Shown here: positions 24,180 through 35,138 of the stretch, in pieces
Position numbering within the stretch: position 1 is the first letter of the stretch
Layout of the letters: each line of letters starts with the position of its first letter
NCBI GenBank assembly: GCA_948567375.1
Contig: OX419759.1
Span: 33,829,493-33,893,492, forward strand
Reading direction: 5' to 3'
DNA length: 64,000 nucleotides
Origin: Lunularia cruciata
Lineage: Eukaryota; Streptophyta; Marchantiopsida; Lunulariales; Lunulariaceae
Notes under the pieces: generated by a model
Seen by the model: only the letters and a program-made list of their open reading frames with translations
The model's database searches: none
What the model was told of the DNA's origin: nothing
Translations under genes and position numbers: made by a program

Positions 24180-25400
24180 TCCTAAGTGAATATTTGGCGG
24201 AGGCACTAGGTTCGAAATGAGCATATCTTGGTTACCTTTCATATGCATTTAATGAGTTCTGGATCATCCGTTCCTGGAACGGCTTCCGGTCTCATCTCAT
24301 AATATCCTTATCGTTTTGCCCCGACTCAACCATAACACCTTGTACTCCTCTCCCACTTCGCTCCACTCCACCCATCCTCAACTAACGCTCCTTTGAATGT
24401 TGTCTGCTCCATGCCCGACTTCTGTTTGCATACTGCTTAAGAGTCCATGTCCGGCTCATCGGTCTTCGCTTACTCGTTGTTTACTACTTCTTTACATGCG
24501 CAGCTTTGCAATTAGCGTTTACATGTTATTGCATTTCTCTTTTGGTTTTCGATTACACGTTGTTTAGATTTCTTTATATGCGTTGCTTTGCTTTACGTTA
24601 TTCGAGTATGCAGTTTCTTTGCATGTGATTACTTTCTGATAATGAATTGTGGTTACTTTATGATAATTATATGATGTGATTATTTGCTGATAATGGGTTG
24701 TGATTACTTTTCGATAATTATATAATGTAGATGTTTAGCCTTACATTCGATTCACGAGTTGCATTTTGTATTAGATTTCTTTATATGGGTTGCTTTGCTT
24801 TAGGCTTTTATTCGATTATACAACTTCTTTGCATGTGGTTACTTTCTGATAATTATGTTATATTATATAATCATATGAATGCTTAGTCTTATATTCGATT
24901 CACAAGTTGCTTCTCATATCCTTTTCGCATATTCTTTTCATTTTATTTGATATTATAAATTCATTTTATTTTATTTTACTTTGATTTTATTTGATGTTGG
25001 TACTTAGCCTTACCTTCGATTCACGAGTTGCACTTCATCTCATCTCCTTTCCTCATATTCCTTTCATTTTATTGCCATTTCTTTTTATAAAGCAAATAAT
25101 TTCTGGAACGACTTCTGCTCTCATCTTTTCATATCCTTACCTAGATACGGGTCATCGTTCCGTTTCCATGCCGGATTATCAAAGTTTAATCTCGATGTCA
25201 ATCTACGAGAAGTTTGGAGTGCGGTCTTTGTGGAAGTTATTGGATCTACTTATCGTTTCCCGAGTGGGGAATGGCATATGGCCGATATGCTCGTTTACTC
25301 TTATTTTTTAATCTGATGGACATAATCTTGTGCGGAGAAATGATGGAATGTTTTCGTGAATGTAGCATCATTGCAGGAACTGCGGTGAAATTTTCTGTGA
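24180..25400 (+). repeat. Pyrimidine-rich dispersed repeat, copy 2
   Basis: The left part (24280-24400) matches 6180-6310 in a shared order of C/T-rich words. The rest is built from repeats of ttcgattcacgagttgc (24745, 24895 with a change, 25015) and of tgctttgcttta/ttctttgcatgtg words. It is not a recognised transposon class. Confidence 0.6.
24564..24980 (+). repeat. 207-base tandem repeat, two units
   Basis: Units begin ttagatttctttatatg at 24564 and 24771. Each then has gttgctttgcttta, a ttcga word, ttctttgcatgtg, ttactttctgataa and ttcgattcac(g/a)agttgc. Confidence 0.75.
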
Positions 25401-26010
25401 TAAGCGCACACGCGAAACGATAGCACTGAACTCAGATGAGGACTCTCAACCTGTTCGCGTGTGAGATCGCTCTCTGGTAAGCTCTCACGATCAGTTTGTA
25501 ACTCAAGTTCTTAATGCAGGAATTTGTATGTTAAAAGCGATCGTTTGAGTAGAATGTCGCTACGTCGTGTGAGCTGCCACGGTCCAGCAAATGCCCCCTT
25601 GTGGAAGTGTGTGGCCCGGGAAGATTGCCGCACATGAATAACGCATGGACTCCATTATGAGCCTACATAAGTATCGCACCTGAACTATATGTAACGCCAG
25701 TAAGCTGTTGGGTGCCAATTCCGCTATCCAGTCAGAAATAACCCAGAGGATGGAGAACCCAAAACCAGTAGGCACCAAGCTTTCTACTTTAAGAACTCAT
25801 GGAGATCTCGCCAAAAAATTACAGATATGATAGGCTCTAGTGCATGAGTTACTTAGCTTGAATCCTTAAATACAAGCAAGAAGAATGTACATGTTATTTC
25901 CGTACATGGTATCTGCGTAGTATAAAGTTCCTTATCCTGGACGCAACTGTGATAATAAAATTTGATTTATTGGTGCAAATATGGTCTTCTCGGCGAGCAG
26001 GAGGAACTAG
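25401..26010. other. Gap with no clear gene
   Basis: Base composition becomes more balanced. The minus ORF at 25560-25778 (72 codons) has no recognised motif. A possible splice acceptor (atcattgcag at about 25370-25378) could belong to an upstream exon of the following gene relic, but I cannot build a model. Confidence 0.3.
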
Positions 26011-26014
26011 AGCG

Positions 26015-26586
26015 GAGTAATGCAGGGAGAAAGCCAGCACTCGGCAGGACAAAGCAGTTCATGCTGCAGGTTCAAGTCAAAGTACGTCAGTTGTTAACTG
26101 TAGTAAATGCGGATCTATTACCTGAGTCACAGGCAGCAGCACTCGGTGTTCCAACTGCGAAAGCAGCAGCCGTAGCTCAGTTCCTGAGAGGAGTGGTGGT
26201 ATTAGTGGCTCTGCAGCTCCAAATGGTCCTCCCCAGCTCTGGCCCAGTAATGCACCTGCATCGGAGGGGCCAGGTCCAACGATGCGTGAGGTAGCATGTC
26301 CAACGTGTACAGTGCATCTCCAGGTAAGTTTCTCCTTTCTGTTTTTTCGTCCTCCCCTCGCTCGCTGCAACATACCATTCTTGATGAGACAATATATCAG
26401 GCGAGCTCTGTAGAGGAAGAATCAGTTGCAGTGCATAAGTTTCATTAACACGCCTGTTTTGACACCATAACATCAGGTTAAGACTCATAGTTTCTTCGTT
26501 TGCCCGGACAGGTGCAGGTGCCAAGCTTCGGGACTGAGACAGTCGAGTGTGGAGTTTGTCAACATCCATTCCTTGTGGCAGCGTAG
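26015..26586 (+). pseudogene. Two-exon Cys-pair (zinc-ribbon-like) gene relic
   Basis: Exon 1 (open frame from about 26018 to 26323) contains NCSKCGSI, a stop at about 26123, then RCSNCESSS, a Ser/Gly/Pro-rich linker, and ACPTCTVHLQ. A strong donor (CAG/GTAAGT at 26324) and acceptor (cccggacag ending 26511) define a 188-base intron. Exon 2 continues in the same phase as VQVPSFGTETVECGVCQHPF and ends in a stop at 26584-26586. Spaced CxxC pairs (CSKC, CSNC, CPTC, CGVC) suggest two zinc-binding ribbons. I do not recognise the exact family. The in-frame stop in exon 1 suggests a pseudogene unless that segment is spliced out. Splice signals are seen directly; function is inference. Confidence 0.5.
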
Positions 26587-26665
26587 AGATTGATTATAAA
26601 TTGCTTGAATTCAAGATTCTTATCAGTGTGAAGGGTGGCCATCCATCACTGTAGCATCCTCTTTC

Positions 26666-27062
26666 TACATGCAAATTGGAGAGGAACTTGACTCAGTCTC
26701 TCAGTGAGCTGCATGAATTTGGCAATTTCTGTGAAATGTGTTCATCTACTAAGGAATCACCTCATACGCAGATTACTCCGACAAGGTGACCCTGGAAGAT
26801 GGGAAGTGTGGCGTAGAAGATCTGAAATCCTCATAGTGCGCTTTATCTTCTCATACGAGCACCAGAAGTAAGTTGTGCATCAAGGTTTTTAGGAATATCG
26901 CAGGTGCTCGTGCTCGTTCGGGTGCGCATCATGCAATGGCGAACCACAAAATTCCGTTTTGGTGCATGCAACCAGGTCTAGCAAGAATCTGGAATCCTGA
27001 TACTAGTTCCATTTAAGTTGTCGTGAAGCAGTACTGAGGTACATAGCATTTCTTATGAGTAT
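26666..27062 (+). repeat. Duplicated exon-bearing fragment, copy 1
   Basis: Matches 35139-35531 in the same orientation over about 400 bases. Conserved translated pieces are CKLERNLTQS, LHEFGNFCEM, SSTKESPH and, after a shared splice acceptor (atcgcag ending 26903), WCMQPGLARIWN ending in a stop at 27014. Preservation of reading frame in two diverged copies suggests these were coding exons. It follows the Cys-pair exons by 80 bases and may be part of the same gene. Confidence 0.6.
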
Positions 27063-27550
27063 GTCCTAAGATTTACGTTAAGTGAACGGCATAGATGTGT
27101 CGGATAGTCCGTGGTTCTTTGGCTAATAAAGTAGCAATCTATCGCTACCAGCATTTTGGTGACATCATGGCAAATGGCGTGCATTTGTGGATGAAATCGT
27201 TCCTCACTCACAGCAGCTAAAACTTAAATGGGCTTGTACCGCGGGTTCTCATCAGAGGAAAAGTCCGGCCAGCTATCAGCAGTTTACCCATCAGCGTATT
27301 TGAAGGAGTACTTTCACCAATATATAAGCAGCTACCAGATGTGTCCTTGCGAGTTCGGGTCTAGTTAGCAAATTTTTGGTCCAAGAAATGCGTATATATG
27401 GATCAAAAAAGTTTCATATCGTATCCCTAGAGGCGGCTGCCTACTTGACTTTCATGCCGACTTGCCCAAAGTTGTAAATCTCCTCTTCAAATTTTATGCA
27501 ATATCGACCGCGTCAACCAAAATGAGGTTGAGGTTGAGGTTGTATGAAAT
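27063..27550. other. Gap, nothing recognised
   Basis: No ORF above 60 codons and no motif. A run of ggttga hexamers sits at about 27523-27541. Confidence 0.4.
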
Positions 27551-27551
27551 G

Positions 27552-27790
27552 AGGTTGGTGACTTCGCGACAGTGGAGGCATGCGGGCAGCACATACAGTT
27601 AATTATTAGTGCATATTCGTTAGAGATTAATCACTTCGAAATCTAAGCGCCATTGCATGAGTATAGTACATCCAGCTAATTTGTCCCTCCTGATTTAGGG
27701 TTAGTGACTTCGCAACTGTGGAGGCATGCGGACAGCACGTACAGATGATTATTGGTGCATAGTCTTTAGAGATTAATCACTTCGGGACCG
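27552..27790 (+). repeat. Direct repeat pair of about 90 bases
   Basis: gacttcgcgacagtggaggcatgcgg (27560 region) recurs as gacttcgcaactgtggaggcatgcgg about 147 bases later. Both continue to agattaatcacttcg. Confidence 0.8.
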
Positions 27791-27853
27791 TGATTGCCAG
27801 ATTGGTGCCTTCATGACCAATAGCTCCTGCACGACGGCTGCACTCATCGCCGA

Positions 27854-28260
27854 TTAGTGATTTTGAAAACTCTCGGCTACCCACTTAAGGATTTTGGGAT
27901 CAGAACTTTTATCCATTGCCGGAAGATTTCTTTCTGTGGGAGCAGTGATGTGTGCATTTTGGGTAAGCGTGAGCAGGAGCAGGCAGAATTCATAGGCAGG
28001 GCGTTTGGGGCGGAGACCCGCCCGTTCTTGGCACAGTAGCTTCTTGCTGTTGGCGATGACTCCCTGGATTTCTTGCACAGCGAGGTGTGTATTGGAGTAG
28101 ACACAAGTTTTGGAATTGTGCGAGTTAGAGTTAGGGAGTCGTGCGGGCGACCTCCTCAAAGTGGCGACAGTCTGGTTTGTGCAAGGGTGTCGTTTCGAGA
28201 TGGGATTTGGACCCGAAAGAGCAGCTCAGTTTGCAGGAGTGCGAATTTTCTTCTGTAGCA
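27854..28260. other. Open frames on both strands, unresolved
   Basis: The minus strand has a 101-codon ORF (27854-28159) and a 75-codon ORF in another frame; the plus strand has 60-69-codon ORFs. The region is relatively GC rich, which lengthens ORFs by chance. I recognise no motif and cannot decide which, if any, is real. Confidence 0.25.
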
Positions 28261-28485
28261 GATAGACTCTTCTCAAATCCGCTATTCTTCCTTTTCTATA
28301 TTTATTTGTGTGATTTTCTTCTTTTCTTTTATTCGGTCTTGGGTGTATAGTATCTACTTTGGGTCTCTCCTTCTTTTCCTTATGCGGTTTTCTTCATAAG
28401 ATATATTTCGAGTAAGTCTTATATAATATGGGTGTACTAGTAGGAGCGTGTCCGAAGAACAAGCCGTATAATTCACTATTTTAAC

Positions 28486-28622
28486 GAAATTTATTTTCTT
28501 TACTTTGTACTATCGTCGTGTGATCATTCTTGTGAGTAGCAGAAAAATTTTAAAAATATTTATTTTCTCTAGTTTCTACTATTGTTCGTGTGATGATTCT
28601 TGTGAGTAGCATAAAAATGTAT
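28486..28622 (+). repeat. 68-70-base tandem duplication
   Basis: Two units contain tttattttct, tactatcg/tactattg, cgtgtgat(c/g)attcttgtg and agtagca(g/t)aaaaat. Confidence 0.8.
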
Positions 28623-29400
28623 GGAAAGTCAACTTAACCACTGTCACCAATGCAAATACTTGTGCCCACCTCCACATTTAAGTCAGATCACCACATCTCA
28701 GAATTCCTTGCTGACCATATAAAATCAAGGGGTTTTAGAAATGGATAGTACTAAAAAGCTAAATAGAAATCTAGATTTAGCTCCAAAGTTTCAAAACATC
28801 ACTGATTAGATTACATCGACCTTAACTTTTCAAAGACTTCTAGTAGTTGGTCCATAATTGGTCCATAATTCATACCGTTCTCAAATCACAGGAATTGATA
28901 ACAAATTTCGCTTCTGTCCTTTATCGCATACCCAATCGTGGTATCTGCGGTAGTTACACACTTCTCTGTGATCTTAGTCCGAAAGTGGAAGAGACCGTAA
29001 AAGAGAGCTACAATAGTGATGTAACATGAGCTATCTGAACGCCTGTTGAGTGGACTCGCCTCTCGAAGCTATGTGGAGCGTATCCAGTCACTATCCTACT
29101 GGTAGTGGAAAACCCGGTCCATAGAGAGATTCACAAGATGGCGCACTCTAGCAAATCATGGTTTAAGCAAAAGCATGATCTAAATTGTCTCTCTTTATTC
29201 GAACCTTGATCTGACGGTAGATCCTTTCCACCATAAAGCTGACCCATTCTGCTTGGAACAATGTTTGAAAGTGGGGATGAGATTCGTGTTAGACTTGGGC
29301 GTCAAATACTATCAACTCTTGCTGAAGCATGAAACTCATGGTGTGTATTTTTGATTATTCACAAGTCTTCGTTAAATGAATACAAGAAAGATTTATAGAA
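28623..29400. other. Gap, nothing recognised
   Basis: Contains a perfect 14-base tandem duplication, ttggtccataattggtccataatt, at about 28849. No supported gene. Confidence 0.4.
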
Positions 29401-29840
29401 GAATATTTGCAATAACGACTTTAGTTGATCCACAGTTTATTCCTGTATAACTAACTCCCGGGGTCTTGAAGTGGTCCTCAACTTTAAATTGTTCTTTCTC
29501 TCAGTATTCCCCGACATAACGCTGAATGCAATTCTCAATCTTAGCGATACAATTGCAAGTTGCTTTGTCCCTTGATGTTTAAAACTTCCAGGTCTTCACT
29601 CATCAACGTTAAGCTGTTAAGCTTTCACTCAATATTCTACAACAAGCACCGGATGCAATTCTCAATTCGACCGATACAATTGCAAGTTTCTTTGTTCGTT
29701 GATGTTTACAACCCCCAAGCTCTTCACCTGGTCATCAACGTTAAGTTCTTCTTGCACTCAATATTCTGCAACATAACACTGGATGCAATTTTTACCAACA
29801 CAATTGCAAGTTGCTTGGTTCGTTGATATAAGTTGGCTCT
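29400..29840 (+). repeat. About 128-base tandem array, three or more units
   Basis: Units can be phased on ctca(g/a)tattc, followed by ggatgcaatt and acaattgcaagtt, at about 29501, 29629 and 29758. A more diverged unit probably lies just before. Each unit also has a ttgatgttta/catcaacgttaag block. Confidence 0.85.
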
Positions 29841-30400
29841 AAATTTGCTACAGGTTCTGGTCATCGGGTTTATGCGCGTGAGAGTACACCCTTTGAGCTG
29901 TCAAGTACCCAAATATGATGAAGTTAGATAGCAACGAAGCTGATATGTTAATATGCAAACGACTTTTCAGTGCCCAGTGCGCACACATGAGACCGTTCAC
30001 CCAAAAAGCATCGCGTTTGATTTTATAATCAGGACAGTAGAACAAACTCGGTGTTTAATTCAATTGTCTAACGTAGAGCGCAGCTCATCTCAACGCAAAC
30101 CTAACCTCTGTTTGTATTAGAAGATCGGGGGTTAACCTATTTAGGTCAAAAGGATTAACATACTAATGTGCACACTAAAATACCCCACATCTGGGACTTG
30201 AATCCTATACGCCGTCCCCCATCTTGAGAAATCACAACTTGGGAAGCATAAGTCGCACAATGCAATGATCTTACTTAGGAAAGGCCTACTCAAGCATATA
30301 CTTCAAAATAAACCAGAGAGAGGACAACCTGAATGAGATCCAGTGAAACAGCGTGCCATAGCTTCAAGTGTGCCAGCTCCAGGACTGGAGACCTGATCAT
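29841..30400. other. Gap, nothing recognised
   Basis: Only chance-length ORFs. It lies directly downstream of the minus-strand multi-exon relic and may contain its 3' untranslated sequence; this is not shown by any signal. Confidence 0.35.
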
Positions 30401-30401
30401 C

Positions 30402-31790
30402 TCATCCTCCAAACTCTGCAGGAGATAGATCAAATAAGCAAGTTCGGTCAGAAGGTATCAGGAAATTGAATAACACTAGTAGGATTAGTAGGATGTAGAA
30501 AATGACGCTCGCTCAGCCACAGTACATTAACAAAGTCACCGAGAGTAAGGGTGATCTTCCCTTACCTGGAAACCGTGTATCATGAGGAGAAGATAATGTG
30601 TTTTCTACCTTACATGTTCCAACCATGCCCCTGTTGACATTGAGAAGAAACCGTTATAACTTTTTGTCCTCGTATCGGAATGCGGATCACAATGACTAAA
30701 TATTCCGCATAAAAGCTTCAAAATAGAATACAATCAAAACCACATCGGAAAAAGCTTTCTTAGTGTACAGAAAAGCTCACATCTGTCTGGGCCAGAAACG
30801 CTGGGTTACTGAGATCTTTTGATTAAAATACTTAGCTAAAATTTCTTTGGCATCCTCCCTGAGCATCTCCAAGCCGGCATGTTTCTCCCAAAACTGCTCC
30901 ATGCCCCATTGACATCCTGGACGTATTAGTAAAAAATGACGCTAATTTTAAGACATAATCTTCCCTTCTTTTTAACAGCTTTAAAAGCTATGATGAGATA
31001 TGAAAATTAACATATTAGCAAAAAATGAGGCTAATTTTGAGACATAATCTTCCCTTCTTATCAGCTATGATGAGATATGAGAACTAATGCCTGTCTCATG
31101 GCCCCGGGTTACGTTGAAATCAATCCTGTGATGAGCAGTGTGAAAATCGTGACAACTCAGTGACTGTGAGATTGCATTCAGCTGAGACACTGTTAAACCA
31201 GGAGACACTGTCGGAAACTCACCTTTTCGTTGACCATTAGGATTACATAGACATAACATGCTCGAATGAATCGATATCCGGGTAGAAATTCGGCCACAAA
31301 TAATTTTCTAGGTACTGGCTAATTACTCCAAGACCATAACTCACTGTAGCGGGACTGTCTTGTTCCAACTGGTGAGAGTAAGTTCCGTCCTGTCCTGTAT
31401 ATGTCAACTACCAGCTCCGCATTGGACAGCGGCTTCGGCTTGTCACCTTTGGTGACCGACCAGTTCGCCTCTGCAATTTTTGTGCTTTTATCACACTGAA
31501 TCTTATTAAGCGTAATTGCCTTGCCAGGCATCGGTCCAAGCTTCTGCTCTACAGATTTTTCTGAAGTCTCCGGCAAAGGAACCACCGGTGGGGTGGCATT
31601 ATCGGCAACTTTCCCCTTCTTTACATGCGTAAAGGTTCGATGGAACCCCTGCCATTTTGACTTCCCTCTCCTTCAATCTCCAACTATCTACCAAAGTCCA
31701 CACCAGATTTACACCCTGTCTTCGAACCTCCCGCTGCTCGACAAACAACGGAAGCAGCTTCGTTCCTGCTCTGGTCGGTCGCACCGGAAT
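30402..31790 (-). pseudogene. Unrecognised multi-exon gene, decayed
   Basis: Four exons are visible on the minus strand. Exon 1 (about 31790 to 31223) reads GFIPVRPTRAGTKLLPLF, then a +/-1 shift near 31650 into HRTFTHVKKGKVADN and NATPPVVPLPE. A TAG at 31319 is followed in the same frame by PRKLFVAEFLPGYRFIRA, with another shift near 31260. It ends at a GTGAGT donor. Exon 2 (30916-30781) encodes QWGMEQFWEKHAGLEMLRED. Exon 3 (30630-30566) encodes MVGTCKVENTLSSPHD and has a GTAAGG donor. Exon 4 starts at 30415 and stops at 30402. The phases of exons 2, 3 and 4 fit each other exactly, which supports real splicing in an ancestor. Two frameshifts and a stop argue for a pseudogene, or for assembly indels. 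No family is recognised. Confidence 0.6.
30925..31095 (+). repeat. 88-base tandem duplication inside an intron
   Basis: Two copies begin attag(t/c)aaaaaatgacgct/gaggct and include agacataatcttcccttctt and gctatgatgagatatga. They fill about half of the intron between exons 1 and 2 of the minus-strand relic and duplicate a TACTAAT/TGCTAAT branch-point-like sequence near its acceptor. Confidence 0.9.
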
Positions 31791-32160
31791 AAATCCTCAA
31801 AATCGAGCCATATTTCCACAGCGTCCTAAATGCTTGAGCCTATTCTATATCGATCTCACCCAACAACATTCGAGCAGCGCATTGCGCGAGCTCTCTTTGA
31901 CGGTGTCAGACGATGATGTGCACTACCGCCAGCACGCCAAGTCCTCACTAAACCAAGCCCGCACACATTCTCTAGGACTGGGCTCTGTTCCTGGTCGGAC
32001 CCGTCCGTCTATCCGCCGCACGCATGTTGAATGCCCGTCCGTCTGTCTGCATGCATGCCGAACTATCGTCCGTTCATCTGCCGGAAGCACCATAATTAGA
32101 TGCCGCAAAGTACGAGGCCGGAAAAGATTTTCTTAATAGTGTAGAAAGATAGATAGATAG

Positions 32161-32590
32161 ATGTGTTCTTGCGCTACAAAAATCCTCTGCCATTCGTGAT
32201 AATTCCTTCTTTCTGCACCCGTAGCTGTACTGCTGTGAATCCATCTTTTGATTACGTTCTAGTGGGACTTGTATCGATCCGCAGTCAGGTCTATCGGATT
32301 GGGTAGTGGGTTTAAGGAAGCCAATCCTCCCAAGTGACGTTTCCCGCGCAATAGATAAATCTTAGTAACGACATTAACACTGTGGTAATCCCCGCGAATC
32401 TGGAAATTTTTAGTCAATTTGCGTTCGGATGTTGGTCACATGACTCAGTTCAGGCTTCATCGGTTCTCGAGAACGATTTTGTAAGTGTCATTGTCTCCAG
32501 TTTTTAGGATGCGGGGAAAAGATATAAAGACTTGGATCTTGGTGCCATGCATATGGCCACAGTCCCTTGCTATGAAGCTTTCATCCCGTC
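32161..32590 (+). repeat. Segmental duplication block 1, copy 1
   Basis: Direct-orientation match to 59467-60008. Shared words in order: atgtgttcttgcg, cacccgtagctgtactgctg, gtctatcgga, ggtagtggg, aagccaatcctc, ttgtctccagtttttag, gccatgcatatggccacagt and aagctttcatcc. Translation is not conserved, so it is non-coding repeat DNA. Confidence 0.85.
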
Positions 32591-33420
32591 TCAGTCAAAT
32601 TTCATCCGTTTTCTTTTTAAATATTTTTAAGGGTTTCCATTACTTTACAATGTTGTAGGCATTATATTCTCATAGATGAGATGAGTAGTGGTAGTAGGAG
32701 TTTGCCCCCATCGCATCTAGAACTCTTGCTCCTCCTTTACCAAATATACCTTTGGAGAACCTATATTGCATAGTTCAACTATACCATGTGACATAGGTTA
32801 CTTCATTTCTTTCCCTTTGATTGGGAAGGAACCTCTGCTTTTAACCTTTTTCTTTGAACCTCGTGCTTGTCTTCTCCGTTTGCACTTTCTGATGCATTTG
32901 AATTTCTTTGTATTTTTTCATGTGGGGTATAATGTTTGGATTTTTTGTCTTTTCACTTATGGTTAGTTTCTAAACAAGTAGTTGATTATTCAAAAAAATG
33001 AGCCACATCAAGTGGCCAATCAGAAGCATAAAATTGATGTTATACAAATAGTGACTTGCTGTGACAAAAGAAAGGTGATTTCTTGATAGACTTTACTATA
33101 TGAACCTTAGTCAAATTGAACCTTAGTCAAATTTAAGTCATTTTGTTAGGAATGTTTACCCACCTTTTATCTTTCATCCTCCAGCGAGATGCTTATATTT
33201 CAGATACATAAATGCAATTAAAACAATAATATCATCATCCAACAACAAAAAGGACCCAGACCCTTGCATACATAAAGAGCTTACTATAGTTTACTATACA
33301 TTTATGGCCAAATGTAAAAAGAAAAACGTATCATATGATGGAAATGCCATTATATTTCAGATATGTCAATTCTTATGTCAGCTCTTCATAGCTGACATAT
33401 CTGCCATGCCAGTATCTTCT
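32591..33420. other. Gap, nothing recognised; small hairpin
   Basis: No gene is supported. A 10-base-arm hairpin lies at 33374-33399 (tatgtcagct, loop cttcat, agctgacata). Confidence 0.4.
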
Positions 33421-33665
33421 TTCAGATCCTTAGTTGATGAGGGTCAGAGACTGCGGAGGACGTTGATCGTGTCTAAGTGTATAATTGACAGATCCGGAGC
33501 TCAAGATCTTGTTACATCTACATTGCGATGACACAACACATTCTACTTACAAGACTAGACTAGACTATACTTATATGCTACATCCTTCGAGCCAAAAATT
33601 TCATACGACTGCGTTCCAGCTGTTTGTATTCCCAGTTCAAATTCTCTCATCCGTGGTGTGCACAC
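33421..33665 (+). repeat. Segmental duplication block 2, copy 1
   Basis: The first half (gatccttagttgatgag ... acaacacattctacttacaag) matches 61268-61405. The second half (atccttcgagccaaaaattt, then ttcccagttcaaattc and gtggtgtg) matches 63512-63555 and 63813-63855. Order and orientation are the same in both places, with extra DNA between the parts on the right side. Confidence 0.8.
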
Positions 33666-34406
33666 ATGCCAACAATAACATATGCCGCTCTTTGTGACAA
33701 AAGCAGAGGTGGACGACATCACTCAGGCCAACCAAGAGGTGATTGCATACTCGACAAACCTGAAAACAAACTTCACTTTATTCGGATTGCGGAGGGTAGA
33801 GTTGACTACCGCAGTATGATTTTAATTAGGCAGGGTGTGACAAGGACCCGGTTCATTTCTATTGTTGCGGAACAGTGTTATGACAAGGAACTGAGTGGTA
33901 ACTCAATTCGATCGTAAGTTAGAAAAACTGTGTAGGTCAGTCATTGCATCCCGGACATCCCTGTTGATTTGCGAGATTCAGATAACGCATTGAGAAGGGT
34001 TTGATCTTATCAGAACTGTTTTAAACTTCTTGGTAGGAGTCGGCAACTATCACTGCCAAATCCCAAATTCCATAAGGGAAGGTTTTCTAATCACGACGCT
34101 GCTGTCAAAACTTACAAGAAGAATCGCTACTAACCTCAACGTATAAAAGTTAAGCGGAGCTGACTCAATCCAGGTACCGTAGACTTTGGCCGTTGGTGAG
34201 ACTAACGTGAACAGATAACCCAACAATTGCAAAACTACACACTATCTTCGGAAAGACGTTCTTTCTCAGAGTCGTAGATTGGACGCAGATTCAAGAACGT
34301 TATAAACATGAAGCTCAAGTGAAGAGACAGGTGAAGCGTCCTAGAATGTTTATGAACACCAGGTGTGTCCCAAGAAGAAGAAGAAAAATATGATACAGAG
34401 GCTTGA

Positions 34407-34628
34407 ATGGACGACTCCGAGAAGATAACAGTCGCTCAAGTGGAGACCATCGTTCCTGTGAACAAGAGAAGCAGCAGAACTCGCCGGTCCTTCGTCACCA
34501 TTCGCCAGTCCGCGCACATCGCAACTGGCACGAGGAAACTCACCAGAATCCCCACCGGCATGTTGAGGAATTTGGCACACTGGCCCAAGTTGCTCTCTTG
34601 GTCATGCTTGTTGTGGGAGCAGAGCTAA
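34407..34628 (+). CDS. Short basic ORF, unrecognised
   Basis: Seventy-three codons starting MDDSEKITVAQVETIVPV, with an Arg/Thr-rich middle (NKRSSRTRRSFVTIRQ). The composition looks protein-like, but I recognise no motif, no splice sites and no homologue in the window. An overlapping 77-codon ORF in another frame (34403-34636) is equally open, so the choice is weak. Confidence 0.2.
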   Translation: MDDSEKITVAQVETIVPVNKRSSRTRRSFVTIRQSAHIATGTRKLTRIPTGMLRNLAHWPKLLSWSCLLWEQS

Positions 34629-35138
34629 CTTGTTGACCGGACTCTTTCCGGACTATTCAGATATATGCTACTCCGATAGATGCCCGTCTCACTACCACTG
34701 GGGGAGGAGAATTCCTCTCTTTGGACGTTGATCTAGCTCTTGCACTACTCCCTTGCTCTCGAGTTGCGGACATTGTAAGATCACCGGCTACTCAATAAAT
34801 TAATCCTTGTAATTCTTTGTCGGTAATTTCCACGTAGCATCCGTCAAAACTGTATTATCCATAATCGTCGAACTCCACATGGAGTCGCTCTGAAGACGAT
34901 TCGATTGTTGAACAATTTCTGAGCGTGGCATGGGTATAATATTACCTTTCAGAAGGTCACGACCTGAGGATTTCTAGACGTCGTTAGCTGGCCAAGAGAT
35001 TCGGTGGTTGTGTGGATAACACAGATCAAATGGAAATTGGTAACAAATTTTGCGCGCTGAAAGCTCATATTTGTCTCCTCACTGTCTTCCAATTTGGCCG
35101 GAAATCGTAGTTTGCCGTCTGGAGACCATCGCCGGTTG

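Noticed and set aside
29250-29275. Similarity between caatgtttg..ga at 29250 and 37300
   Set aside because: Only a few bases match; not extended on either side.
30170-30215. Possible tRNA T-arm-like sequence (gggacttgaatcc)
   Set aside because: No acceptor stem, anticodon arm or box spacing could be found on either strand.
31657-32136. 159-codon plus ORF rich in Arg/Ser/Thr
   Set aside because: Its first part is antisense to the well-supported exon 1 of the minus-strand relic; the remainder is GC-rich DNA with frequent cgtccgtc words, so openness is expected by chance.
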